Source: Methanosarcina sp. UBA5 (GTDB taxonomy: Archaea > Halobacteriota > Methanosarcinia > Methanosarcinales > Methanosarcinaceae). From it: 64,000 nucleotides of DNA. Positions 17,863-26,290 of this stretch are shown here, one piece after another. The position numbers were made by a program, and so were the translations under genes. The stretch is from positions 3,310 through 67,309 of the forward strand of contig NZ_DAVG01000062.1 in the NCBI RefSeq assembly GCF_002505485.1. Direction: 5' to 3'. Within the stretch, counting starts at the first letter, position 1, and each line of letters begins with the position of its first letter. The notes below the pieces were generated by a model, which saw only the letters and a program-made list of their open reading frames with translations, had not been told where the DNA came from and made no database searches.

Positions 17863-18714
17863 TTGAAGATCATAGGTGGACCAGCATCACAGTTACTTGC
17901 CAGCCGCACTGCCCGGGCTTTAGGGACAGAGCCTGTACTTTCCGAGTTTAATCTATTTCCTGATGGGGAACTTTATCTCCGAATCGCAGAAGAGACTGAA
18001 AACGAGCGTGTGACCCTTATTCAGAGCACGCCCACTGATTCTGACCTTGTTTCCCTGCTCCAGCTTATCGATGCATGTGAAGGGGCAAAAGAGCTCAATG
18101 TCGTGATTCCTTACATGGGATATGCCAGACAGGACAAGAAGTTCAAGCCCGGAGAGCCAATCAGTGCCCGCGCAATTGCCCGCTGTATCAGGGCTGACCG
18201 TGTCTTTACGATAAACATCCACGAAAAAAGTGTGCTTGAACATTTCCCTGGCTCTGCGCACAACCTTGACGCAGCTAAACTTGTTGGGGAGTATATCGCA
18301 GGGCTTAACCTGGAAAACCCACTCCTGATTGCTCCGGATTCGGGAGCTGAAGGGCTTGTAAAGCGCGTCTCGTCAGGTCTGGGCTTTGATTACGATCACC
18401 TGGAGAAAACGAGACTCAGCGGTGATACGGTTGTAATCAAGACAAAAAGTCTCGATGCAACAGGTAAGAATGTTGTCCTTGTAGATGATATGATTGCAAC
18501 AGGCGGGACAATGGCTGAATCTATCAAAATGCTCAGAGCCCAGGGAGCAGCAGACGTTCACATTGCTTGTGTACATCCAGTACTTGCAAGGAACGCAGCT
18601 TTAAGACTCTTCAACGCAGGCGTAGAGGACATCATCGGAACCGACACCCTTGAAAGAGGAGAGAGCAGGTTGAGCGTTGCCCCACTTATTGCAGATGCCC
18701 TTAAAGGACTCTGA
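17863..18714 (+). CDS. prs: Ribose-phosphate pyrophosphokinase (PRPP synthetase)
   Basis: 283 residues from a TTG start at 17863, chosen because GAGGT lies just upstream and the protein then begins KIIGGPASQLLASRTA, the archaeal family start. A longer frame from 17719 would overlap moaC and add 48 residues of non-family sequence. It makes PRPP from ribose 5-phosphate and ATP. Motifs: FPDGELYLRI, PYMGYARQDKKFKPGEPIS and the PRPP-binding loop LVDDMIATGGTMAESI. It supplies purine, pyrimidine, His/Trp and cofactor synthesis. Confidence 0.96.
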   Translation: MKIIGGPASQLLASRTARALGTEPVLSEFNLFPDGELYLRIAEETENERVTLIQSTPTDSDLVSLLQLIDACEGAKELNVVIPYMGYARQDKKFKPGEPISARAIARCIRADRVFTINIHEKSVLEHFPGSAHNLDAAKLVGEYIAGLNLENPLLIAPDSGAEGLVKRVSSGLGFDYDHLEKTRLSGDTVVIKTKSLDATGKNVVLVDDMIATGGTMAESIKMLRAQGAADVHIACVHPVLARNAALRLFNAGVEDIIGTDTLERGESRLSVAPLIADALKGL

Positions 18715-18739
18715 TTAAAATAGTTTAATTTTATTACCG

Positions 18740-18774
18740 TTAACTATTTTTTATATTCTGTTGTCTTTAGTATT
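18740..18774 (+). promoter_or_regulatory. Likely leaderless promoter of the gene at 18775
   Basis: A TATA-like run (TTTTTTATATTC, about 18748-18759) ends roughly 15-25 bp before the ATG at 18775. No Shine-Dalgarno sequence is present in the gap. The spacing is what a leaderless archaeal transcript would show. Confidence 0.4.
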
Positions 18775-19491
18775 ATGACTCTTCCAGAAGTCTGTCCACT
18801 TGATGAAAGCCAGACATGTAAAGGGCGGGAGTGCCATCTCTTCTGCCTTGAGTGGAGAACAAAAGAACCCACCTGCCTTATAGGTTACAGCATAACGAGT
18901 AAAGTTAAGTCCGGTAAAGCTGACCGTAACAGGGATACCTATGCTGAAGATACTTTCCGGAAACTAGGCAAGCAGCCCCTATCTAAAAGAAAAGATATCT
19001 CTGAAAAAGGAGACTGGATCCCTTCAAGGCTCTCAAAAAGACCTCAGGAAGTACCTGTTGAAAGGAAAGAAAAAAGCTTTACTCAGAACCGGTACTTTCA
19101 GGAAACGGCTGTAAAGAAGCCTGATCCGAAGTCCGAGGGAAATCATGACGAAAGGCTGAGAGAAAGATATGCTCCCGGCGATGCTGAGAAAGCCTCCATA
19201 AGGCTGGAATCCAGATTGAAAACTGTATCAGCTGAACAGAATCCGGTTATATATGCAAAAACTCAGCCCAAAGTCCAGGAAAAGCCAAAGGCCCCGGAAA
19301 AAGTAATTTCAAGAGATAAGCATACGACAATCTTTGCACCTTTTGACACCGATAAAAAAGATAACTCTTGCCTGTCAGGGAGAGACGAAAAAGCGAAACA
19401 GTCCCCTAATAATAGGGAAAAACGTAAAAAGCCTGATAAAGCGATGGAAATAGACCTTCCTGAAACTTATGATGAGGATTTCTGGAGTTAA
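18775..19491 (+). CDS. Cys-cluster protein with long disordered tail, unknown
   Basis: 238 residues. The first 40 carry five cysteines in the order C-x7-C-x4-C-x3-C-x8-C (CPLDESQTCKGRECHLFCLEW, then TCLIGY), a possible zinc or iron-sulfur site. The remaining 200 residues are rich in Lys, Glu, Pro and Ser with no predicted fold, ending in an acidic stretch (MEIDLPETYDEDFW). The C-terminal motif might be a binding peptide. It follows prs on the same strand. I do not recognise a family. Confidence 0.75.
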   Translation: MTLPEVCPLDESQTCKGRECHLFCLEWRTKEPTCLIGYSITSKVKSGKADRNRDTYAEDTFRKLGKQPLSKRKDISEKGDWIPSRLSKRPQEVPVERKEKSFTQNRYFQETAVKKPDPKSEGNHDERLRERYAPGDAEKASIRLESRLKTVSAEQNPVIYAKTQPKVQEKPKAPEKVISRDKHTTIFAPFDTDKKDNSCLSGRDEKAKQSPNNREKRKKPDKAMEIDLPETYDEDFWS

Positions 19492-19898
19492 ACGCTCTCA
19501 GCCCGAAAATGGCTGTTTTTCGGTCAAGCCTTTTTTGAAAAGGGTTGACAGTTAACCGCCCTCAACCCGAAAAAATAGCTCAGACACAAAGGCAGAGACG
19601 TTCCAGAAAGGGTTTCTTACCCTTGAAGGAAAAATATCTTCCTTGCTCCGGCGTTTCTGAAGTAGATCTACTTGACTCCTTTATGAAGTTGATTTTTCTG
19701 GTTTTAAGGCGTTGATATAATTATAAACCATGAATATAGAAGGAGTTATGAGGAAATCAACTATACGTCTGAGAGAAAATTTCGATATCGTAAAATTCTC
19801 ATTTTCATGCTGCTTAACTTATGTTGCTTAACTTATGCTGCTTAACTTTCATTTTGCATGTTCGGGAAGGAAACAAAAAAAGGATATGATGATTCAGG
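19492..19898. other. Spacer with terminator hairpin and 14-bp tandem repeat
   Basis: No gene is seen in these 407 bp. A hairpin (TCAAGCCTTTT at 19524-19534 against AAAAGGGTTGA at 19538-19548) follows the preceding gene and may terminate it. At 19811-19850 the unit TGCTTAACTTATGY occurs almost three times at an exact 14-bp period. Confidence 0.55.
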
Positions 19899-20687
19899 AT
19901 GGACCGCCAGACATACCAGATAATCTACAGCTCACTGCATGACTTTAAAGATGTTTTCCGCCTTTCAGAGGAATATTCCAAACCCGTAGGCATGCTTGCA
20001 ACAATCCTCAACCAGAAGGTCGTAAAAAAGACTCGGTTCAAACACAGGAAAATTTATTCCCGGGAAAATGAACTTTTTTTAAAATGGAAACAGGGACGTA
20101 CGATTCTTGACCTTGCAGAGTACACAGGCTTTCCTCCTACCCTTATGGCATCGCTTATTATGAAAAATTGTCAAATTTCCAAGAAAAGTATAAACTGGCT
20201 TTTCAAAAATGTGGATTCAATCGAAAACCGTCGCCTTAGAAAGGAAGTCAAAAAAGCTCTTGAGGTCGATCACTTCTTTTCCCCTCACGCCCATGAGATG
20301 CAGTGTAAGAAAGGCGAAATGGGAGAAGCACTTATCCAGAAATGGCTTGATGATAGGGAAATTCTGTATTGTACCGAGGCAGACATTCGGGCTAAAGGAG
20401 AAGGCAAGACTCCAGATTTTGTCCTGGAAGATCCTGTACGCATAGACAATCTAATGGTCAACTGGATTGAAAGCAAAGCACTCTTCGGAGACGACTTTGA
20501 ACACGAGCACTATTCGAAGAAGCAGTTTCGGGAGTATGCAGAGATTTTCGGAGAAGGCATGGTCGTTTACTGGTACGGCTATCTCGAAGATCTTCCTGCC
20601 GAGGGCTATCTTGTAAAGAACTACAGCTTTTTTGAAGAATATAAAGAGGAAGTTGACGAGCTATTTAATTATCTGGTATACTGGTGA
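19899..20687 (+). CDS. CDIN1/C15orf41-like nuclease with TPD motif
   Basis: 262 residues. The N-terminal half is helical with helix-turn-helix-like segments (RTILDLAEYTGFPPTLMASLIM). The C-terminal half has a PD-(D/E)XK nuclease core: GEMGEALIQKWL (Glu), TPDFVLEDPV (the TPD motif, Asp) and NWIESKALFG (ExK). This arrangement matches the family of human CDIN1 (C15orf41), whose members resemble archaeal Holliday-junction resolvases. A DNA-cleaving role is inferred from these residues. The gene converges on rad50-mre11. Confidence 0.8.
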   Translation: MDRQTYQIIYSSLHDFKDVFRLSEEYSKPVGMLATILNQKVVKKTRFKHRKIYSRENELFLKWKQGRTILDLAEYTGFPPTLMASLIMKNCQISKKSINWLFKNVDSIENRRLRKEVKKALEVDHFFSPHAHEMQCKKGEMGEALIQKWLDDREILYCTEADIRAKGEGKTPDFVLEDPVRIDNLMVNWIESKALFGDDFEHEHYSKKQFREYAEIFGEGMVVYWYGYLEDLPAEGYLVKNYSFFEEYKEEVDELFNYLVYW

Positions 20688-20691
20688 ACCG

Positions 20692-20714
20692 CAAGCCTTT
20701 TCAAAAAAGGCTTG
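20692..20714. terminator. Perfect 10-bp hairpin between convergent genes
   Basis: CAAGCCTTTT (20692-20701) pairs perfectly with AAAAGGCTTG (20705-20714) around a 3-base loop. It lies just after the CDIN1-like gene and downstream of rad50 on the other strand, and has U-rich arms in both directions, so it could act for both. Confidence 0.6.
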
Positions 20715-20796
20715 AGCGAAAACCCCTCTGGCGGCCTTTGAGTTTGATAACCTTATTCCAAACCTTATCGCGTGATCAACCAGCGCAACGGTTGTA

Positions 20797-23700
20797 TTAA
20801 AGCTTTACAATAGACGACATATTGGTAATAGGGTCTTTTTCTACCTGGAAAACGTGGTCTGCCGAGTCTATAAGGGACTCGTCATGGGAAACCACAATAA
20901 TCTGACCTACCCCTATGCCGCGCATCATGTCTATGAGTTTCAAAAGCTGATTTATATGCCCGCGGTCAAGAAAAACCGTAGGCTCATCAAGGATCATAGG
21001 GGGAAGCCCGTCTGCCCTGTCTCCGCCGAATCCCATAGCAAGAAGCCTGTAGATTGCACAGCGCAGGACAAGGTTAAAGATCGCACGTTCTCCTCCGCTA
21101 AGGAGTTTAGGTTCAAGGGGAGTTCCGTCCTTCCTGTAAACCGTGAGGTTGTATTCTGGGTCGAGTTCGATATGTGAATAAGCATTGTTTGTGTACATGA
21201 AGCTGAACATTTCATTCAAAAGGGTAGAAAGGGCCCCTATATTTCTTGTCCGCATATCAGCCCGAACACGCATATAAATGCTCTCAAGCTCCTCAGCGTT
21301 GCTATATACGGCTTCGAGATACTGCTGCCTGTTTTCAAGAGTTTTGAGTTCGTCTTTCAGCTCATTACGGCGTTTTAAGCTATTCTCTACCATCCCGACT
21401 TCTTTTAAAAGCGCATCTTTTCCAGCCGTCATTTGCCGGATTTTTTCGGTAAGGTTTGCCTGATACTCTTCAAGCTGGGTACGCTTTAGCTGAAAATCTT
21501 CGAACCTGCTTCCCTGTAGCTTTCCTTCAAGCTGTTTTACCCGCTCGTTTCTTTCAAGGATTTCCCTGTCAAAGAAGCCAACTTTTTCGGCAAGGTTCCT
21601 GATTGAAGCTTCAAGCTCGGAGATTTTGTGCTTTATGTTATCCATCTGGATCAGGTTTGCCCCGAGTTTTTTTGTCTTCAGGAGACGCTTTGCACTCTCT
21701 TCATGGGTTTCTTTTGCCAGGACTTCTTTTTTCCTCAGGGCTTCAAGCTCAACTCCCAAGGTTTTGAGTTTTTCCTTTTCCAGAGTCTCCCGTTCAGCAA
21801 GCTCTTTTAATTTCTCATTGAGCTCTCCAAGCCTCTGCCCATAATTTTCGATCAGCGCAAGGGAAGTCCTTATTTTTCCATTGAGGCTCTCAATTTCCGA
21901 GGCGTTTTCAGCAAGCTTTTTCTCAAAGGTTTTTGCCTCCCGAAGCACTCTTTCACTTTCACCATGGGCTTTTTGAGCCGCCACCTCCCAGCCCTGCAGG
22001 GCTTTAATATCAGGAAGGAGCTTGCCCATTTTAGCCTCGAGTTCCTCCTTTTGTTTATTAAGATCTTCGAGTTTGAGGGAATCTTCCTCTGTCCTGGTTC
22101 TATGAATCGCTATCCTTTCTTGTAGATCCTTTGCCTTATTTTTGAGTCTCTCGTTTTCCAGGTCGTAATCCAAAATCCGCTTCTCCAGCTTTTTTGCATC
22201 CTTAAGCCGGTTGAGTTTTTTCTCGATTTCGGCCTGCTGGAGCTTTATATCGAGAAGTTCTGCTGCAAGCTTTTCTTTCTTCTGTTCAGATTCCCCGGTT
22301 GTGCATGCAATTTCAGAGCCTTTGAGATCCTGCCCGCATGTAGGACATTTTCCTTCGGCAAGCAGCTGCCGATTTTTACGGAGGACTTTATCGAGTTCCC
22401 TGAGGGTAGCTTCAAGCTCCTTTTCCCGTCCATGCAGCCTGTTTTTATTTTCCAGCAGAAGTTCGTTGAGGTACTCCAGATCCTCGAGCTGTTCTCCGGT
22501 AAAGCCAAGTCCCTTTAACCCCGCAGAAGCTTGGGATTTTTGCTCCTGGACTCCCAGAACTGCCTTTTCATTCTCCCTGAGCTCCTCTTCAAGGATTTCG
22601 ATCTCGGTTTTGCTTTTCCGAACTGCGACCCTGTAATTTTGAAGTTCCTTATCAAGCGTGAGAAGATTTATATCTCCGGTTTCTTTTTCTTTGAAAGCAA
22701 GCGCAAGTTTTGTTGAGGCTTCGTTTTTTCGTTCACGCAGAAGGCTTTCTTTTTCTTCCAGCTCCTTTATATATAAAGGAATCTCATAAGTGTCCGTGAA
22801 GCCTGTAGTCTCTTTTGTAGCTTCTTTTAGCTTTTTATTCTCATCCTCGATTCTCAATATACTTTTCCTGTTTTCTTCTATTTTTCCGTTTGTATTCCCG
22901 ATATCCGCCCGGCACTGCGTAAAAATCTGTTCAGTCTCAGCCCTTTCATTTTCAAAGTCGCGTAGAGCTTGAGTGTGAACCTCTTCTTCCCTGAGGAGAA
23001 GAGCAAGTTCTGTTGAGATTGCGTTTACCTTTTCCCTGGCAAGAAACTCTTCTTTTTCCTGCTGCAAGCTCAGAGCCTCAATCTCAAGATCTCCAAAGCC
23101 GCATTCTTCCCGAATAAGATTATTTTCTTCTCCCAGTCCGAGCAGAGCTTGCCTTTGTTCATGGGCTTCTCCGGCGAAGGCTTCTTTTTCCCGGATACAG
23201 CCAGATTTGTCTTCCTGGGACTTAACGAGGGCCTGCTTCAAGGTTTGGATTTCCTGGAGACGTTCCCTGTGCTCCGTAATCATCAGGTCGAATTTTTCTT
23301 TCTGGGCAGCTGCAGCCTCTTTATTTTCATTAATTTTTTTTAAGATGGCATCGCTTTCCTTTATCTTCTGCCTGAGCCCATTCAGTACGGCATGTGGTTC
23401 TGTACTTTCAATTCCCTCAATTTCGGCTTTTACGCCCGAAAGGCTGTTACTTGTGTCCCTTTGAAGCCTTCTTACAGCCGTTTTTGCGCTGCCTGCCCTT
23501 TCCCTGTACTCTTCGAGCTTTCCAAGCTGCAGCAGGCCGTCGATCATTCGCTGCCTGTCTTTTGGTTTTGCATTAATGAGTACATCAATTTCGCCCTGCC
23601 TGATGTAGGCACAGTTCCTGTAAGCCTCTTCATCCATGTTCAGAAGAGAGCAGACCTCTTCGTAAGTCCGTGTAGCCTGATCGACAATACTTTCCCCATT

Positions 23701-24021
23701 AGCATAGAGCACGCATTTCGAATTCGAAGCGTTCTCACTTTTAGGGGAATATCTGAAAGCCTGTTCGATAAGATAATCCTGCCCTAAATGCTCAAAGCCC
23801 AGGTTTATTTTCGCATTCTCAGCCCCTTTGAAGATTACATCTGCAAGCACAAAGTCCTTTGAAAGAATTTTGCTCCCGAAAAGCCCCATAAAACATGCTT
23901 CAAGCAGGCTGGATTTCCCGCTCCCGTTCACCCCAGAAATAACTGTAACTCCATCTTCAAATGTAAAATCCAGTTTTTTATAACTCCGGATGTTTTCAAT
24001 ATATAGATTTTTGAGCTTCAC
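20797..24021 (-). CDS. rad50: DNA repair ATPase Rad50
   Basis: 1074 residues. An SMC-like ABC ATPase that works with Mre11 in double-strand-break processing. Walker A is GVNGSGKSSLLEAC near residue 30. Long coiled coils flank the zinc hook CPTCGQ (about 559-564). The C-terminal lobe has the signature LLSGGERAIFNL and Walker B PPMILDEPTVFLD. The start is GTG at 24021, overlapping the mre11 TGA as GTGA. It is longer than the roughly 880-residue thermophilic archaeal proteins, mainly through coiled coil. Confidence 0.97.
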   Translation of the reverse strand: MKLKNLYIENIRSYKKLDFTFEDGVTVISGVNGSGKSSLLEACFMGLFGSKILSKDFVLADVIFKGAENAKINLGFEHLGQDYLIEQAFRYSPKSENASNSKCVLYANGESIVDQATRTYEEVCSLLNMDEEAYRNCAYIRQGEIDVLINAKPKDRQRMIDGLLQLGKLEEYRERAGSAKTAVRRLQRDTSNSLSGVKAEIEGIESTEPHAVLNGLRQKIKESDAILKKINENKEAAAAQKEKFDLMITEHRERLQEIQTLKQALVKSQEDKSGCIREKEAFAGEAHEQRQALLGLGEENNLIREECGFGDLEIEALSLQQEKEEFLAREKVNAISTELALLLREEEVHTQALRDFENERAETEQIFTQCRADIGNTNGKIEENRKSILRIEDENKKLKEATKETTGFTDTYEIPLYIKELEEKESLLRERKNEASTKLALAFKEKETGDINLLTLDKELQNYRVAVRKSKTEIEILEEELRENEKAVLGVQEQKSQASAGLKGLGFTGEQLEDLEYLNELLLENKNRLHGREKELEATLRELDKVLRKNRQLLAEGKCPTCGQDLKGSEIACTTGESEQKKEKLAAELLDIKLQQAEIEKKLNRLKDAKKLEKRILDYDLENERLKNKAKDLQERIAIHRTRTEEDSLKLEDLNKQKEELEAKMGKLLPDIKALQGWEVAAQKAHGESERVLREAKTFEKKLAENASEIESLNGKIRTSLALIENYGQRLGELNEKLKELAERETLEKEKLKTLGVELEALRKKEVLAKETHEESAKRLLKTKKLGANLIQMDNIKHKISELEASIRNLAEKVGFFDREILERNERVKQLEGKLQGSRFEDFQLKRTQLEEYQANLTEKIRQMTAGKDALLKEVGMVENSLKRRNELKDELKTLENRQQYLEAVYSNAEELESIYMRVRADMRTRNIGALSTLLNEMFSFMYTNNAYSHIELDPEYNLTVYRKDGTPLEPKLLSGGERAIFNLVLRCAIYRLLAMGFGGDRADGLPPMILDEPTVFLDRGHINQLLKLIDMMRGIGVGQIIVVSHDESLIDSADHVFQVEKDPITNMSSIVKL

Positions 24022-26066
24022 AGGTAATCACCAAGATTATACTGTCGAGGTACAGCAGTTTTTCTCCTTCCTTTTTTCGGCCCTGCCTTCCCCGTTTTTT
24101 CGGTTAGCTCCGTAACCCTGGCAGGTTCCTCTTCAGGCAGCTTTTCGGCTTTACCTGGTTTTTCCTTTCCAGGTTTGCCTTTAACCCTTGGCTCAGACAG
24201 CTTTTTAATTTTCTTCACAGGCTCACTTTCAGGATTACTTTCCGATTTACCCTCAGTTTTACTTTCAGATTTAACTTCAGGTCTACTTTCAACTTCAGGT
24301 TTACTTTCGGCGTGACTTTCAGATTTTATTTCAGGCTCGCTATCTTTGTCTTTCCTGAACTCGGTTTCTGTTTCTTGAGTTTTCCTTGGAGTCCTAGAAG
24401 TTTCCTGCGGTATATTCGATTCTGGCGGCGCTACAGGTTTACTGGACAACTCTGTTGATCCCGAATCAGGCAGCTTGGGAGGCTCCATATTAGATGAACA
24501 TTGAGAATTTGATGCGGGTAATTTGGAACTATCCGGACTAGCGGCTGAAATCTCGATACTCCTTGGAGCTTCAGCGCTCTTTGACGTCTCAGTACTCTTT
24601 GATGTCTCAGTACTTTTTGAAGCCTCGTTACTCTTTTTAGTACTCTTTTTTTCAGTATTCTTAATTTTGTCTGAGGTCCTCAGAATCCCGGAGAGTTCAG
24701 TAATTTCAAGATTGTCGGTAATTACTCCAGCCAGTCTGGGTTTTCCGGCAAATCCGGCTTCCTCTGCACTATCAGGTTTTATTTCTTCAAATTCCAAAAA
24801 TTCGGCAGTGGGGGCCGAGATTGCAGAACCGGAAGTGTAAGCAGGACCATCAGAGCTGGCCGAATTAGCAGGAACCTCTATCCTGAAATCAGGGCTTTTG
24901 AAGTCCATAGCTTTAGCTTCAATAAGCTTCGAGAGCCGGCCTTCAGTTTCTTCGTCTACCCTTGACCTTGGGATATTCGGGCTCCGGACAATTTCATCAA
25001 TAATCAGCCCGCCGTCGTTTAAGCTCATTTTCCGGATCTCGCTTGCAACGGCATGGTCCGGATCGGAAAAGGTTACATTTAAACTCTCTTCCGAAAGTGA
25101 CTCTTTTGCCCTCCGGTCTATAACGTTTGACACAAGAGCTCCTTTATTAAGCAGAAGTTCCTCAAGCTCGCTCTGTGAAAGGACTGCCCCCGAGTCCCCT
25201 GAAACTTCCAGAAACACCACGGATTCAGGGATTTCTTCAAGATGCTCGTTCACTGCAGAAAAAATCTGTTCATATGGCTTATCTTCACCGGCCAAATTTA
25301 TCCGAACGGAAAGGAAATTCCGAGTCGGAATCGTGCGTTTGCTAATCTCAAGCCCTTTTTCGGAAAGCGTGATGATATTGTAGGAGCGGGCTTCCTTTTC
25401 GGACATACTGTTTCTTTCAGTACTGCCAGGGTAAGTTATCCAGGTCTCACCGGTCTTATTTTTAATTATTGCATGTTCATGGTAGTCGCCAAGAAGAACT
25501 GCATCAATCTTGAAAGGAAGGTTTTCAAGCACTTCATCACAGTCCCATTCCGCATATGGAAAAGGATTCATAATCTGGTGCATCGCGAGCAGTTTCCAGC
25601 CGTTTTCCTCAGAATCGGAAACAGTGGAAGAGTCCGGCGCCTCAAACCCTGAGTAGTCGAAGATAGGAATTTTTGATTTTGGGACACTGTCGATCCCGTA
25701 GATGGCCGCATCGCCTACCATGAGCGGTTTTTTTCCGAGCCTTGCCGCAAGTCCCATTTCTTCAAAAAGGTCGAGCCACTGGGTATTCTGCTTGCTCTCA
25801 TGATTCCCGACAATTCCTAAAAAAGGTATGTTAGCCGCCTTCAGCCTGGACAGGAGATTAATTGTATCAAGGAGGTCTTCAAGGGTCGGGTTCCTTGAAT
25901 CAAAAAGGTCTCCCGCATGCACTACAGCATCAACCTGCATCTCAACCGCATCGTTTACAACAAGTTCGAAAGCTGCAAAAAAATCGTTTCTCCGGGCCTC
26001 GCTGTGGTACTGCCTGTATCCTAGATGCGTGTCTGCAGTGTGGAGTATCCTTATTTCCCTGGCCAT
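24018..26066 (-). CDS. mre11: DNA repair nuclease Mre11 with long low-complexity tail
   Basis: 682 residues. The first 390 or so are the Mre11 metallophosphoesterase and capping domain: ILHTADTHLGYRQYHSE, VDAVVHAGDLFDSRN, GIVGNHESKQNT and VLLGDYHEHA supply the two-metal ligands. The last 290 residues are a Ser/Glu/Lys/Pro-rich tail with short repeats (KSTETSKSTETS; ESKPEVESRPEVKSESK), ending in a basic stretch and RQYNLGDYL. Archaeal Mre11 is usually 380-450 residues, so the tail is an unusual extension. It could tether partners or DNA; this is inference. Translationally coupled to rad50. Confidence 0.96.
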   Translation of the reverse strand: MAREIRILHTADTHLGYRQYHSEARRNDFFAAFELVVNDAVEMQVDAVVHAGDLFDSRNPTLEDLLDTINLLSRLKAANIPFLGIVGNHESKQNTQWLDLFEEMGLAARLGKKPLMVGDAAIYGIDSVPKSKIPIFDYSGFEAPDSSTVSDSEENGWKLLAMHQIMNPFPYAEWDCDEVLENLPFKIDAVLLGDYHEHAIIKNKTGETWITYPGSTERNSMSEKEARSYNIITLSEKGLEISKRTIPTRNFLSVRINLAGEDKPYEQIFSAVNEHLEEIPESVVFLEVSGDSGAVLSQSELEELLLNKGALVSNVIDRRAKESLSEESLNVTFSDPDHAVASEIRKMSLNDGGLIIDEIVRSPNIPRSRVDEETEGRLSKLIEAKAMDFKSPDFRIEVPANSASSDGPAYTSGSAISAPTAEFLEFEEIKPDSAEEAGFAGKPRLAGVITDNLEITELSGILRTSDKIKNTEKKSTKKSNEASKSTETSKSTETSKSAEAPRSIEISAASPDSSKLPASNSQCSSNMEPPKLPDSGSTELSSKPVAPPESNIPQETSRTPRKTQETETEFRKDKDSEPEIKSESHAESKPEVESRPEVKSESKTEGKSESNPESEPVKKIKKLSEPRVKGKPGKEKPGKAEKLPEEEPARVTELTEKTGKAGPKKGRRKTAVPRQYNLGDYL

Positions 26067-26290
26067 GGTTCTATCAGTCTCTAATTTTTACCCTATAAGA
26101 GTTTCCATATTAGTAATTAACTAATTTTTACAGAAGACAGACTTCCTCCAGATTGGAAGTTAACATATTTCATGCCGAAATGCTGACTAATTGACATAAG
26201 CCTGATATAAAAATCAAACATACAAAAATTTCAAAATCTTTTTGACTAATGAGAATAAAAAACTTGGTAATTTCTATTTGGAGGACTAAA

